A stretch of DNA of 64,000 nucleotides from Neopestalotiopsis rosae (lineage: Eukaryota > Ascomycota > Sordariomycetes > Amphisphaeriales > Sporocadaceae): NCBI GenBank assembly GCA_023078685.1, contig JALGAS010000006.1, positions 3,162,001 through 3,226,000 on the forward strand. The letters are read 5' to 3'. The translations under genes were made by a program, and so were the position numbers. The notes under the pieces were generated by a model. It was not told the DNA's origin. It saw nothing but the letters and a program-made list of their open reading frames with translations, and made no database searches. This document shows, piece by piece, positions 25,748 to 37,949 of the stretch (position 1 is its first letter; each line of letters opens with the position of its first letter).

Positions 25748-27475
25748 TCACTTTTCAGAAAAGGACCCTCCCTCTTCGCCCTCGCCATGGCGATGCGCTG
25801 TGTGCAGAGGAGCCAGAGCCATGGGCGGCGGGCTGAGACGCGTCAGGTTGGTCGCGGATCCCGGTGAGCCAGAACCAGCAGACGCGGTGCTATCATGATC
25901 CAGGCCCGCACGACTCTCGACGTCGTCATCATCGAGCGTCAGGGTCCGCTGGTCATCAGTCGAACCGTCCGAGGCTTTGCGGTTGGGACGGGCGTGGATA
26001 TCATAGCCGTGGAATGTCAGGGGCGTGGGACTATTGTTACTATTGCCGTGCTGGTGAAAGGCGGTGCTGCCCTTGCGCGTAGCCGGGCGTGTCGTCTCGT
26101 GGTGGGTCGCGGTGAGCTGGCTGCGCTTACTGCGACGGCTGCTCAGGTAGCCGCCAATCTCGGTGACGCTCCAGCCGCCCGAGCTGGTGATGCGCTCGAC
26201 GTGGTCCTTGGCGCGGCGGATTAGCGGGCCCAGGGCCGGGAGGGAGCCGGCGATTAGGAGGAGGCAGGCTTCTAGGATGCCAAAGGTGTTGAGAAAGGGG
26301 AGGGGGTCTGTAGAGAAAGAGAAAGAGTTTCGTGTTAGTAAGATGGACAAGATATATTCCCATGACTTTCACTTTCAATGTTCTACAGAGATTGAAGGAA
26401 GAAGAAAGAGAAAAGTGACTTACAAGTCGGGTCCTTGTCCGTATACTCGAACGACGCGCCCATGATGCTCAACTTGTAGCCCTGGATAATACTGGCAAAG
26501 ACCCCCAGACCAAGGGCCCCGCTGACAGCCAGACGAGTGCGCAGAGGCATATTAAGGCGCATGATAAAGGGCGCCGGAAACACAGCAAGAAATAGGTCCA
26601 GAAAGGCGGAGTAGGAAGAGACAAAGTACTCGATACCAATCATGGTGCCCTCGGGAAGGCAGATGCCGTCGACCGTTTTGTCCCAGTTCTTCTCCGTCGG
26701 GCTGCACTGGATGAAGAGGAACACAGACATGGAAAAGATTAGGGCCTGGCCTACAAAGGCGAGGCCCCAGAGGAGGACCGACGTGTGTAGACCTGTGTCA
26801 AGCGTCAGCAAGAAAAGAGCAGAAATCATATACTAGGATATGTGCCGGTTTGAACAAAGGGCAACAACATGTCCTCCCCTAGTACTCAGACTGACCAAAA
26901 TTCAAAATCCTCCGCAGCAAAGCCACGATGGCCAGCTTGGGCAGCGAAAAGGCCCAGATGATGACGGCGTCAATCAGTGTATTCCACTTCATGGCCTCGA
27001 CCTGGTCGTAGCGGCTCAGGTCGTCATAGTGGCGGCCGTTGCCGTAACCGGCGGCGACTTGGATAAAGATTTGCGAGATCAACAGCACGACCCAGCTGAG
27101 CCCGACGAGGGCGTCGTCTAGGCCGAGCGCGCCGAACCAGTTGTTGGGCTTCGCGGTGAAGCGGGCGTAGAAGCGCAGGGCAATGACGCCTGTTGTATAA
27201 CAGGAAAAGGGTAGGTTAGCTTCGGCACGCGTTAAATAATGCGGGCGAAGAAATGTACCCGAGGGGACGGAACGCCTCTTTTTTGGGACGGGGTTCCTCT
27301 TTCTCGCAGGGCCAAGAAAAGCCAAGTTGTAAAGTTGCCGACTTGGCAGGAGATTTGGACGATTACTAAAAAAGAAAATGAATATCATATACTACATACC
27401 TGACGTGAGCGAGACGAGGAACCAGCAGACTTTAGAAGCCTGGGTTCCGTATGCCTCGTTATCCCATAGGGCCAT
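25748..27475 (-). CDS. Rhodopsin-type seven-helix integral membrane protein
   Basis: Four exons on the minus strand, join(27475..27400, 27189..26896, 26792..26424, 26307..25748), 432 aa. The layout is that of the fungal 'rhodopsin domain' family of plasma-membrane proteins, large in Pezizomycotina and mostly of unknown ligand. Typical pieces are RFYARFTAKPNNWFGALGLDDALVG, DQVEAMKWNTLIDAVIIWAFSLPKLAIVALLRRI, LFIQCSPTEKNWD and SAFLDLFLAVFPAPFIMRLNMPLRTRLAVSGALGLG, each shown here only in part by position; seven hydrophobic helices fall between residues ~10 and ~290. There is no retinal-binding signature; the name is only a family label. The C-terminal ~140 residues are cytosolic-type: Ser/Thr/His/Asp-rich and low complexity. 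Exon phases agree at every junction. Confidence 0.82.
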
Positions 27476-29384
27476 GATGATGCCCTGGGCTTGGTCTTTT
27501 ATTTTTCCGTCAAGAGTTGTGAGGTCAAATAGATTGAGTATTGTGGTTTTCAAGAGCTGAGGAAATTGGTATTTGGAAAAGGTGCTTCAAACAACGCTCT
27601 TATGAACATGGTCTCCTCAGTACTCGATTAGCTTGAGTGGTTGTGCTCTACCGTGACGTTTATTGATCTCGATCTCACATCTTCATCTTCCTCCCTTTCG
27701 ACAAGTTCTCTTCCATTGATTTGTCCGCAACTCTGAGTAACAGAAGCTGCTGCGATACTTCTATGCGAATGCCATGTCCATTATCAGTCTTTGACCGTGT
27801 AAGCTCACCACTTCCTACCCCAATCTATCCCAGTATGTCTGTGCAGAGCTGCAGTGATGTGCCAAGACAAGGGTTGATGCAGGTTGTCGGGTATACCAAG
27901 CAGCTTGTCGCTTGGGGGTTCAAGAGGTATTTGCACATCTCGTCCTCGAAAGTCGCTTGTTGCAAAAATCACCAAATCTGTCCTCGAATGGTGAGCACAA
28001 TAGAAGAGAGCAAAACATTGACAGAAAAAGTGCGAATAGTTCTCGCGGGTCATGCTTTAGGACGTCACTTTGCAGGTGAGTGCCGGAGAGAGGGCTCGAG
28101 CGCCGGGGTATATATCTGCTTCGAGAACCTCGAGATGCTGCATCCTTATCTTTGTCATCTGCGCAACCAATCAGGTACCCTCACAATCATATATGGGTGT
28201 AGGAAACCAGCCTTGTAGGACAAGGCTCTCCAGATCGTCTGTTCTAGCCACCATCCCATCTCGATAGACCTGCGGTCATTGAGAGAGACCACTACAAGCG
28301 TACGCGTGTTTGCCTCGCTAGTATTCGATCCCGCCAATCTGATGCGCTTCGCCTAAGCTGGGTATACAGATATTGTAGCGAGACGCAGTATGCCCCTGGT
28401 TTGCGAAAAAGTATCATTGTGCAGCCCACGTGGGATAATGTCAACATATGCGCAACGTCTGATTAGTCGGATGCCAATGCACGGACAATATGTGCTACCA
28501 TAGCACACATATATCAAATTGGGAGCGTTCCTGTCAGTAATATGGCAACCTGTTTAGACGAAGAAGACCTAGGGTAGTTGACGTTTAATATGGCACTGAT
28601 AGTTAGATCGCGATGATAGATTTGAGGTCTCCGTCTAGAAATTATTCCATTCTCAAATACTATTACAACAACCAAGCAAAACTCTGCGCATTACCAAATA
28701 GAAGAGTGCAAAAAAAAAAAAAAAAAAGAAATAGAAATTTATGTTAGGTAAATAAAGCATTTTGCTTTTTTCTTCTTTTTGTATAATATTATTCAAAATA
28801 TGAAAATATTATCAAGGGAATGAAGGAAGAAAAAAACATAAATTATAATATATCCGTGCGCAGACTTCTGCTTGGGTATTATACCCCTAGCATGCACATG
28901 GTCTTGCTCACTTCCAGATCCGAGTATCGAATCCTTCGGGATGTGGGTAGATGATGATCTCGGGATACTTGGGAATCCGAGTGGCCGGTTCCGAAGCATT
29001 GTGCCAGAATCCATGATATGTTTGACTTATTTCGCGGAGCAAAGAATCCGCAAGCCACAGATCATGACCTCACAGAAGCTTATCAGGTACAAGGTGTCCA
29101 GGAGAGAAAGGTTCTATTTGCAAAGCTCTTCTGAGCACTCGCTCAAGCGAAGTACTCTCTTCTAGGACAGGTCGGCATATTGTCAGTCAACTCTATGGGT
29201 TCATAACATCAAAGTGTCCTTTGAAGGCTTGAATTCGTCGGCCTGGAAATCCCGAAGCACTAGTCTATCAATACTAGAGTCGCATAGCAACACTGGCCAT
29301 AGATACAGTCGTGCTTATTATGACCGGAACAGCTCAAGCGCCATGCTTCTAATCGATGGCGAGCATTCAACAGAGGAGTTTCCA
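27476..29384. other. Gene-free region, AT-rich toward its right end
   Basis: About 1.9 kb between the start of the rhodopsin-type gene and the 3' end of the RRM/G-patch gene. The part from about 28500 to 28860 is AT-rich, with an 18-nt poly-A run at 28710-28727. Open frames (for example 27721-28218) have no recognisable content. Confidence 0.5.
28710..28727. repeat. Poly-A tract
   Basis: Eighteen consecutive A in AT-rich intergenic DNA, followed by further A/T-rich sequence to about 28860. It could be a slippage tract or a decayed retroelement tail; no target-site duplication or reverse-transcriptase remnant was seen nearby. Confidence 0.9.
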
Positions 29385-31875
29385 TCAACTCATGTTTTCG
29401 TAGCGCTGCTTGGCCTTCTCCTTGGCCTTGGCCACAAAATCCGAATAGTCATTCCTTGTGGCACGAGCTGCTTCTTCAGCAGCGTCGCCAATCTTGCCAC
29501 CTTCAGCACCCAGGCCAACGCCGGGTGTATATGCCATCGTCTCAATAATATTAGTTCGTCCATCGCCTTCAGCGCCAAGTCCTGAGCCGCTATTCCAGCC
29601 CATCTTTGCCAGAAGACCTGCACCTTTCGAGAGTGCAGGCTTGTTCGTGGCTGGCTCCTTGGACTCGGTAGTCTCTTTGGGCACATGATTACGCTTGCGT
29701 GCCTGTGGGTGTTTCGGCTTGTTTGGCTGGTTGTGCGCCGTCCGACGTTCCTTGGCTCTATCTCTATAACTTGAGACAGGCTCTTTGCCCACAGCCTTGA
29801 GATCATCCGTAGCTTTTTGAATCAATGATTCATCCTCCAGATTCTTCTTATGCAAGTCGCTATGCTGTTCATGGCGTCGGAGGGATGGTTCGCTCACAAA
29901 CTTCCGCCTGCAAAGAAGACAGCACATCCGATCGGTATCGGCGTAGGAGACTGTCATGGTCGGCGTGGCCGAGGTTGATGGAACCGCGATGTTTCCTCCA
30001 AGGCTATTGGAGCCAGTGGCAGGAGTTTTGGCATCAGCCGTGTCAGTCTTGTCTGCAGACTCTCGAGGTCGTCCTCCATACAACTCTGCATGTTTGTTTG
30101 CCCACTTGGCCAGCTGTGGTGCCATTGCCACGGTCCTCTTACCGCCACCAGGAACTGCCAGGTCTTTGTCCGCCTTTCTCTTTTTCGAATCCTTGCCAGC
30201 AGTATTTGGCTCGGTTGCAGACTTCTGGCTTGGTTTCTCCTCATACAAATCCTCGTTGAAGACCGTCGATTCGCTTGCGTAGACGGTGGGATTCCAGTAG
30301 CTTAGTCTCAAGGACGGATTGTGACTCGCGGCGAAGGTGAACTTCGTATCCTGCTCAGTGATGACGGGCTTCAAGAATGGAATAAACACGCCAGAATGTA
30401 TATATGCCACCGTGACTGGCTTTGATCCAATAGTGAACTGAGGCGAGGCATTGAATTTAGCCATGGCGGCACGAGCATCGTCAATGTGAGCAAACTCAGC
30501 AAAGCCGTATCTGCAAGTAGCATCTGTATACCGGTCGCGTATCAGGAACACTCTGGACAGCGAACCAGGCTTGGCACCAAGTCCAGAAGTGTTACCGACG
30601 GGAGCAGTACTCTTGAGCTTCATGGGGGCACCTGCTGGCTGCTTTGGCTCTTCCTCCTTCTCTACATAGAGCTTCTTGATGCCATTTGCAAAAACGGTCT
30701 CGCTGATGGAAGGAGGAAGGTTGCGGACAACTAAAAACTGTGATGCGGTCTGCTGCGGACATTCGTCGCTGTTACCGTCTAGTTGCATTTCTGCGGCGTC
30801 CTCGGCTACATCGTAGTTATCAGCATGGCCGTTCTGTGCACTGTTTCTGGTCTGGCTCTTTTGACTCACAAGGTCGAGGTGCTTTACACTGCTTGCAGGT
30901 TGCCCTTCTCGAGAAGTTTTCGAAATGACACTGCTCATCTTAGTGAGTCGCGCTATGAATGGAGTCTTGGACAGTTTCTCACCATTGTACATTGCCAGTC
31001 ATCGACCTTGGGGGCTTGGCGGCGCTCCCTGCTGTATGCGATCGGAGCACGAATACGTGATCCGTCCGGACATGTCAGTTCGACAGCCGGGTAGTGACGT
31101 TCAAGGAATGCGACAGAGGCGTCCTCGGAGCTGAACTCGGCGAAAGCATAACATCGGCGGTCGTGGCTTCTGTCGTCGGTCTTGACTCGCAAATCGGTTA
31201 GGCCTTTGGCACCAGCATCGTGCAAGGCGTCTTCAATCTGCATTCGCGACTTGTGAGTTTTGGGTTCACTCCCGGGGGAACACACTGCCAATGGGCCATA
31301 CCTCTTGTGCGCCCATGTAGTCTGGGATGTCGTCCAGCTTCACGGTGTGATATGGTCGGCCCGGCCCCGATCGATATCCTCCGTCGTTGTAGTAGCCATC
31401 ATCGGGTGAACGACTGCGCGAATGATCTCTCGAGCTGTACCGACCGCGGTCTCTCTTGTCATGACGCTCTCTGTAGCCACGGTCCCGGCCACGATCGGGG
31501 GAGCGCCCATATCCCGGGGAACCTTGTCGAGCATATCTTCCATCACCGTGGCCAGAGTCATAGTTGGACTGTTCCCGATCTCGATCAGACCGGGCCCCGG
31601 CATTTCTGTCGCTGTACCCCGAGTATGCATTGTAGCCTTGACGATCGACACGATAGGAATCCTCCCCACGGTTCCTTCTCGGCGATCTAGAAGAGTCTTG
31701 CGCCCGAGGAAAGTCAGCTTGAGCTCATGACCAATCTCTACAAGTAATACTCCAGGCATTTTCAAGTTTTACCATGCCGCGAGCGATATTGGTTGTCCCG
31801 TGAGCTTGGGGATCGTCGTTGGAAGCGATCGCGCTCGTCTCGATCATGCGCCCGGTGGTCGCGTTCGTCGTACAT
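29385..31875 (-). CDS. RBM5/RBM10-like splicing regulator (RRM, C2H2, G-patch)
   Basis: Four exons on the minus strand, join(31875..31773, 31723..31302, 31249..30983, 30938..29385), 781 aa. Predicted nuclear pre-mRNA splicing factor. Residues 1-~155 are Arg/Asp/Ser-rich with RS and RD dipeptides. RRM1 spans ~158-250 (VKLDDIPDYM, YAFAEFSS). RRM2 spans ~330-445 (FLVVRNLPPS, YGFAEF). SLRLSYWNPTVYAS (~472-486) resembles a single OCRE-type octamer. A C2H2 finger follows (C604, C607, H620, H627), then a G-patch at ~700-740 (GAGLLAKMGWNSGSGLG), which in this family activates DEAH helicases. The order matches animal RBM5/RBM10 except that the RanBP2 zinc finger after RRM1 stops at DDWQC, exactly at an exon junction. 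Divergent from the molybdopterin synthase gene across 443 bases. Confidence 0.85.
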
Positions 31876-32318
31876 CGTAGCGGATGTCTGGCACGGCGCT
31901 CATCGGCAAGAGCTCTGGTTGTTTCAATTTGGTCGTAAGTTGTCTTCTTCCACGTCAAAATGGTGGTTAGGGAGGTGAAAAACTCGATTGTAACGACAAG
32001 AAAGAAGACGCTGAAGTGAAGGTAGAAAGAATGAAGTTGAGAGCTTTCAAAATTCCAGAAGCTGCCGCCCATCATCTTTGGCAACGGCAGCTGAAGTGGG
32101 TCCATCTAAGCCTAGCCATTTGGCGTGCACCTGGTCCCTTCCACCATCAAGAAGCAAATCAGCAGCCTGGCTTTCATACATCATTGGGTTTGTCTATTTG
32201 ATAAAACAGTACATTAATTCTGCTTTCGGAATATTTCTTTCCGTTTTTTCGAGTTGATCGCACATACATCTCTCTCATATCAGATATTTTTGTCCCTCAG
32301 CGCCTAACATTTGTCACC
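31876..32318. promoter_or_regulatory. Shared divergent promoter region
   Basis: 443 bases between the start codons of the RRM/G-patch gene (-) and the molybdopterin synthase gene (+). It has to hold both promoters and 5' leaders. No specific operator could be named; a pyrimidine-rich stretch precedes the plus-strand ATG. Confidence 0.6.
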
Positions 32319-32884
32319 ATGGAAAATGAAGCGCTTGAACTGCAAGAAGGCGAGTGTTACGTCGGGCTCACCCATGACCACTTAAATGTACAAAATGTCA
32401 TGGACCGAGTCCGCAGTCCACAAGCCGGAGCTATCGTTATCTTTGCAGGTATGTTTTCTACAACAACTTGGCTTACGATGCCATGTTAACCCGAGTATCA
32501 GGCACAACTCGGGATAATTTTGGGGGAAAGCCGGTTAAGGAACTTCAATACTCGGCATATAGTGCTTTGGCACTTCGGACCATGTTATCGCTTTGCAAGA
32601 ACATCTGCGAAAAGCACGGACTGAAAGGAATCGCCATGGTACACCGGCTTGGAACCGTCCCGATTGGCGAGGAAAGCATATTGATTGCCGTTTCTTCCCC
32701 TCATAGGCAAGCCGCCTGGAGAGCCGGCGAAGAAGCTCTCGAGGAATGCAAAGCTCGCGTCGAAGTCTGGAAGCGAGAAGAATTCGAGGGCGAGGAGGGC
32801 GTCTGGAGAGCAAACAGAGACGGTATTCAAGGAGAAAAGATACCTGCCTTTGAGCCGACTATACCGGACAGCGAAAAGCCGTAG
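32319..32884 (+). CDS. cnxH: Molybdopterin synthase catalytic (large) subunit, MoaE/MOCS2B
   Basis: Two exons, join(32319..32448, 32502..32884), 170 aa. Converts precursor Z (cPMP) to molybdopterin using sulfur from the small MoaD-type subunit, which is not in this window. Family blocks are present: GAIVIFAGTTRD at the splice junction, LQYSAYSALA, HRLGTVPIGEESILIAVSS, and the C-terminal ECKARVEVWKREEF that carries the conserved catalytic lysine region. Splicing restores FAG-TTRDNFGGK exactly. The length is normal for fungal orthologues. The gene supports molybdoenzymes such as nitrate reductase; no such enzyme is encoded nearby. Confidence 0.94.
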
Positions 32885-33812
32885 AAGAAGAAAACCTTGC
32901 AACCCTCAACGCCTCGTATCGACAATCTCTTCTGTGGCCAGTCATAGCAGTCAAAATGCAAGCCTATATCGGCAATCGAATCCGTCGTTATCGTGAGTTC
33001 TAAGGCTTTGGTGGGCGTTTCTGACTGTTATTATGCCATGATCGCTTGTTTAATGCCCCAGATGGTCGGCCATACTCTTACGTCGAGATTGGAGCTGAGA
33101 AATATGCCTTTCGCTTCCTAAGTTGTTTTCGATACCACGCAAATCAGGCTGAAGATGAAAAGGTATCAAAAGCGACAATATGAGTTCTCCGACGTCGGTC
33201 AACGCCATAAACCAGCACTGTTATTACGACGGATACTCCCAGACGAAAATGGCCAGGGACATTGCACTCCCATCTGAAGGATCAAATGCCGATAAGAAAA
33301 GTGCATGCAGTTCGCCATGGGGCACAGCTCAGAAATCGCTGGTTTGGTGTGCCTGAACCCTGCCGTCGCATCATTCTCACCCCACCTACATGAACTAGAA
33401 CATTAGGATGGCGCATCCCATTTAGGCAGGTCCCGCACTTTGATGGCTGCGTAGCTCGTGGATGCAACCGATAATACGGAAGTCGTTGAGGGCCATGCAT
33501 GGGAGACTCCTCTCGCTATTGTATGCGTGTGTCCTCTTGCAGAGGACCTAATAGCTGGCTCTTTTATCATGGGGAGAGCCGAGCACGCGGCCAGATACCA
33601 TTAATCCTACAGTACGGGTGGCCAACAGATACCATTGCTGCTAGCCTGCTACTACCTGTGTACGTTTTTCGCTCTGTGCCCTCACGGTGGTAGCGTTCTT
33701 ATCACGAGCGATGCCTCTATTCTGACTCTTGAGTCCTTTTGTCGGGGCATGGTAACGCCTTGACGCGTTCTGCTATCATCGAAGGACTGTCGCTCGTTGC
33801 AAAGCCGTCGAC
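32885..33812. other. Intergenic region with a possible tiny spliced ORF
   Basis: About 0.9 kb between the molybdopterin synthase gene and the OPT transporter. A speculative two-exon, 52-codon frame, join(32956..32992, 33062..33183), has a consensus GTGAGT donor, a CTGAC branch-like site and a CAG acceptor, and starts MQAYIGNRIRRYHGRPYSY. I do not recognise the peptide; it may be chance. The rest holds the OPT promoter. Confidence 0.3.
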
Positions 33813-36281
33813 ATGGTTTTCAACATGCGCAGGCGCGCCGACCAAGGGGAGATCACTCCCTACATTGTCGGCTACGATGCCGAGACAACCGGCATCGAGA
33901 CACTCAACACCCTAAAGTACTGGGAGCAGCACCACAAGCTCGACCCCAATCTCCCGCTCGAGGATCTCAACGAAATCGATGGCGTTCTGGCAGAGGGCAA
34001 CTGCGAGAAGGGTGTCGAGGTGGAGGCGGCTTTGATGGAAGACAATAGCCCTTACCCCGAGGTCCGCGCTACGGTCAGGAATTTCGATGTTGATGTTCCC
34101 GCCAACACCATTCGCGCCTGGGTCATCGGTCTGTTGCTGTGCACTTTTGGTTCAGCTGTCAACATGTTATTCAGTCTGAGGAATCCTAACGTGGTAATCA
34201 CGACGTGGGTCATCCAACTGATCGCATATCCGATAGGCCTGGGATGGGATTTGATATTCCCCGACCGCGAGTTCAAAGTCCTCGGATGCAGATTTAATCT
34301 GAAGCCGGGAAAGTTCAACTTCAAGGAACATGTCATCATTGTGTGCATGTCCAACGCAGCGTACGGAGGTGGATCGCTGTACGCGACAGATGCATTGCTT
34401 GCTCAGAAGATCTATTATGGCCAAAATTTTGGTTGGGCTTTTCAACTCTTGTTCGGCATCACGACGCTTTGTACTGGCTATGGTCTGGCCGGTCTCGCCC
34501 GTCGATTCCTCGTCTGGCCTGCGGCGATGATATGGCCGGCAGATCTCGTCAATGCCTCACTTTTCTACACCCTTCACGACCACTCACCGTCGGACCCGGA
34601 GAGGACAAATGGATGGAAGATTGGACGATACAAATACTTCCTCATCGTCATGACTTGTTCATTCGTGTGGTACTGGTTCCCAGGTTGGATCTTCCAAGGC
34701 TTATCATTCTTCACATTTGTCTGCTGGGCTGTGCCGAATAGTGTAACCGTCAACAAATTATTTGGTGGCAATGAAGGCTATGGACTGTTACCAATCACTC
34801 TAGACTGGACCGTCTTGGCAGGCTATGTCGGATCACCTCTGATTCCACCCTTCCATGCCTTGGCCAACACAATCGCCGGAGTACTCGTCTTCTTTGTGTT
34901 CGTCTCCATGGGCATCCATTTCTCCGGCTATTGGTACTCCGACTACTTCCCAGTCCAGTCGTCCAATGCCTTTGATAATACGGGCGCAGTCTACGACGTA
35001 ACACGAATTTTGAACGAGGACATGATGTTTGACGAAGCGAAATATGAGGCCTACTCTCCCCTCTACCTCAGCACGCAGTTCGCCATCGCCTACGGACTGG
35101 CCTTTGCAGCTGTTGGCGCCATTATCGTCCATGTTGCGCTCTACCATGGTAGGGAGATCAAGGAACAGTTCAAACTTGCCCGCCATCAAGAAGACGATGT
35201 GCACATGCGTCTCATGAAAAAGGTATGTTTCTACTCTTCCTCCATGGAGTGAACCCACTGAGCCTCTGAAATGGACTTGGCTAATAATATTATATAGTAT
35301 CGAGATGCAGAAGATTGGTGGTATGCGGCCCTATTTGTCATCATGCTTGCGCTCTCATTTGTAGTCTGTTGCGCTTGGCCTACAGGGTTCCCATGGTGGG
35401 CTTACATCGTCTGTATGATCATACCCATTGTCTGGACGATACCCATTGGCATCATACAGGCAATCACAAACATCCAGCTCGGCCTCAATGTCTTGACTGA
35501 ATACGTCGTCGGCTACATGTTGCCGGGTCGCCCCGTAGCCATGATGATGTTCAAGAACTATGGCTACCTGGCCATGTCGCAGGCGCTCTATTTCGCACAG
35601 GACCTCAAGCTGGGACACTATATGAAGGTGCCTCCGCGCGTCATGTTCTTTTCCCAGCTCATAGCCTCCATATGGTCCGCTATTGTGCAGATTGCCGTTA
35701 TGAACTGGGCTCTGGGCAGCATATCCGAGGTCTGCACCGACGACCAGCCCAATGCCTACACCTGCCCCGGCGGCAAGGTCTACTTTACGGCGTCCATCAT
35801 ATGGGGAGCCATTGGCCCCGCGCGCATGTTTAGCCGCGGCGCGCTGTATTCGAGCCTGCAGTGGTTCTGGCTCCTCGGTGCCATTGCGCCCATCATCACT
35901 TGGTTCTTTGCGCGGCGCAATCCAAAGGGCATTTTTCGCTACGTCAACATGCCGCTCTTCTTTGGCGGGTCGGGTCTCATCCCACCCGCGACGAACTACA
36001 TCTATCTCTGCTGGGGAGTATGCGGTCTCGTGTTCAACTATTTCATCAAGCGCAAATGGACGGGCTGGTGGATGCAGTACAACTACATAACCAGCGCAGC
36101 ACTGGACTGTGGGCTCATTGTGGCCACGATAGTCATCTTCTTCACCCTCTACCTGACAGAGGCGACGCCGCCGCTGTGGTATGGCAATACGGCAGTGTAC
36201 GAAACGCTGGACATGACGGGCATGGCAATCAAGTCGTTTGTGGCTCCGGGAGAGAAGATTGGACCATCCACTTGGCCGTGA
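33813..36281 (+). CDS. OPT-family oligopeptide transporter
   Basis: Two exons, join(33813..35222, 35298..36281), 797 aa. Proton-coupled importer of small peptides (or peptide-like compounds) at the plasma membrane. The family entry signature DNSPYPEVRATV followed by NTIRAWVIGLLLC is at about residues 74-112. Many hydrophobic helices follow, with the conserved QLIAYPIGLGWDLIFPDREF region, WYWFPGWIFQ and, in exon 2, LNVLTEYVVGYMLPGRPVAMMMFK and GLIPPATNY near the end, all typical of the OPT clan (positions only approximate). Expected length for the family is 750-900 aa. The single 75-nt intron lies between the first and second halves at KK-YRDAEDWWY. An alternative Met at residue 5 exists. Confidence 0.93.
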
Positions 36282-37949
36282 GCTAGTTTACCTATATACT
36301 ACAATTTAGCAAAAGGAATAAAATAAAAAACACATGTTTGAGACTTCAAGGCAATAGCAGAACCACAGAAACCGAAACTGGTCTTTCCTTTTGTGCACAC
36401 CGATCATGACCTTCAATGGCAGGAATTGGAGTTAGACTAGGTGCGCATCCTTTTCTGGGTCCTGTTGTGGCTGAGTGCTTGGGATGAATGCCAACAGGAT
36501 GAAAGCAGTATGGAGTAGTACGGAATACTGCGGCTGAACCGAGTCAACATGTGACACCACACACAGCACACACATAGCTAACCCATCTCGTGAGGCTGTG
36601 GCACTTGCGTACGAGAAGAAACAAAAAGTCGGCAGTCGGCAGCTCGGTACCCATTTAGGATCTCTATGCTTGATCGCCGATCTAGATGTACACAAGGACC
36701 AGGTGACAAGCTGTCGAGTCTTGGTAGAAAGCCTCACTCGGGTATTGGCATGGCTGCATTTTGCAAGAGTAATCTGGGCTTTTTATCATATGTGTTGTGT
36801 TACAAGATCACCGGCGGGCATTCGGAAAGACACAGTTCCGTAAGTTCCAAGCAATGGATTTGATTGTAAAGTGAGATACGATACAGAGCTTCATGTTCTA
36901 GGCCGCCGAATCTTCCAAGTTGCATGACATTTGCAGAAAATAATAACATATATTGGATGTGCTGATCATTGGCCAAGGCCAGAGAAGGACGAGTAAACGT
37001 GAAGCCCAGCTCTGTCGGTAACCAGATCCAGCAGACTTATGACGACAGAGCTGCAAGCCTAGAAGTGCTTCTCCAACTTGGCTTTTTGCTTGGTTTCCTT
37101 GGGGCGCCGCCTGTCAGAAAAGCTGCTAAGCGCAAGAGAGAGCTAAAAGAGCTTCTGGAAAACCCCTGAAGGTTGGCGAGGGTTGGTGGGCTGGCGGCCG
37201 AATCTGGCAATCTTGTGGTCCAAGTCTTGCCCCGCCCCTGTCGGAAATCAGCGGTGGCAAACAACCTTAAGCGCAAGAAACTATCAGAGCTACTGGAGCT
37301 ACTGGGTAGTGCGGTCACTAAACTGCCCTGGAAAGCCACTGACATGGGACCCGCCAACCCGCAAGCGCCCGCTTCTGGACAAGACGGGGCCAACACTGGC
37401 CAACGGCGCCGAATGACACGATGAAAAGTGCCTCGAGTGCCTGAAAAGAGCCATCAAGGACCCAGTTTGTAGGCAAGGTCTTACTGGGGTGGTAGCAGTT
37501 GCCTGGAAGAAGATCCAGTAAATCCTGACAGCCAAGATCGACGGACACTGAAGCCGCTCCAACTTTGCCCAGATCCTTGGCATGCTTCTTTATTAAGATC
37601 GTTGTTACATCAGTTTGCACGCGCTCTGCCTAATAACATAACAATGCTTGCTGTGCCCTCTTGACACATCAGAACATGTCATGACCTCTGGTTCATTTCC
37701 TGCTATTGACTTTTCTTTCATCTCGCTAAAAGAAAGTGAGTCAGTCCGGAAAACCAGGTAAATATCGTGTTGGCAGCATCTTCTTTGCCTTTGAAATATC
37801 TCAATTGGTGTTTTCCATATTTCGTACGGTAGCTCTTTTGCTGTTTGCTCCCCTGTCCATTGGATACCCCGAAACGACATCGTCGACGTAACCGCGGGGT
37901 GGGAAGCTTTTACGAATTCCGGACCTTCTTCGATCATTCAACTTCCAGC
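36282..37949. other. Intergenic region with a diverged internal duplication
   Basis: About 1.7 kb between the OPT transporter and the aspartic protease. Around 37108-37160 and 37234-37300 two related stretches share GTCNGAAA, AAGCGCAAGA and GAGCTA..GAGCT, and in plus-strand frames give the similar peptides KRKRELKELL and LKRKKLSELLELL. They may be a decayed exon duplication. No complete gene is visible. Confidence 0.4.

Noticed and set aside
28710..28860. Poly-A and AT-rich stretch as a retroelement end
   Set aside because: No reverse transcriptase remnant, no target-site duplication and no second copy in the window.
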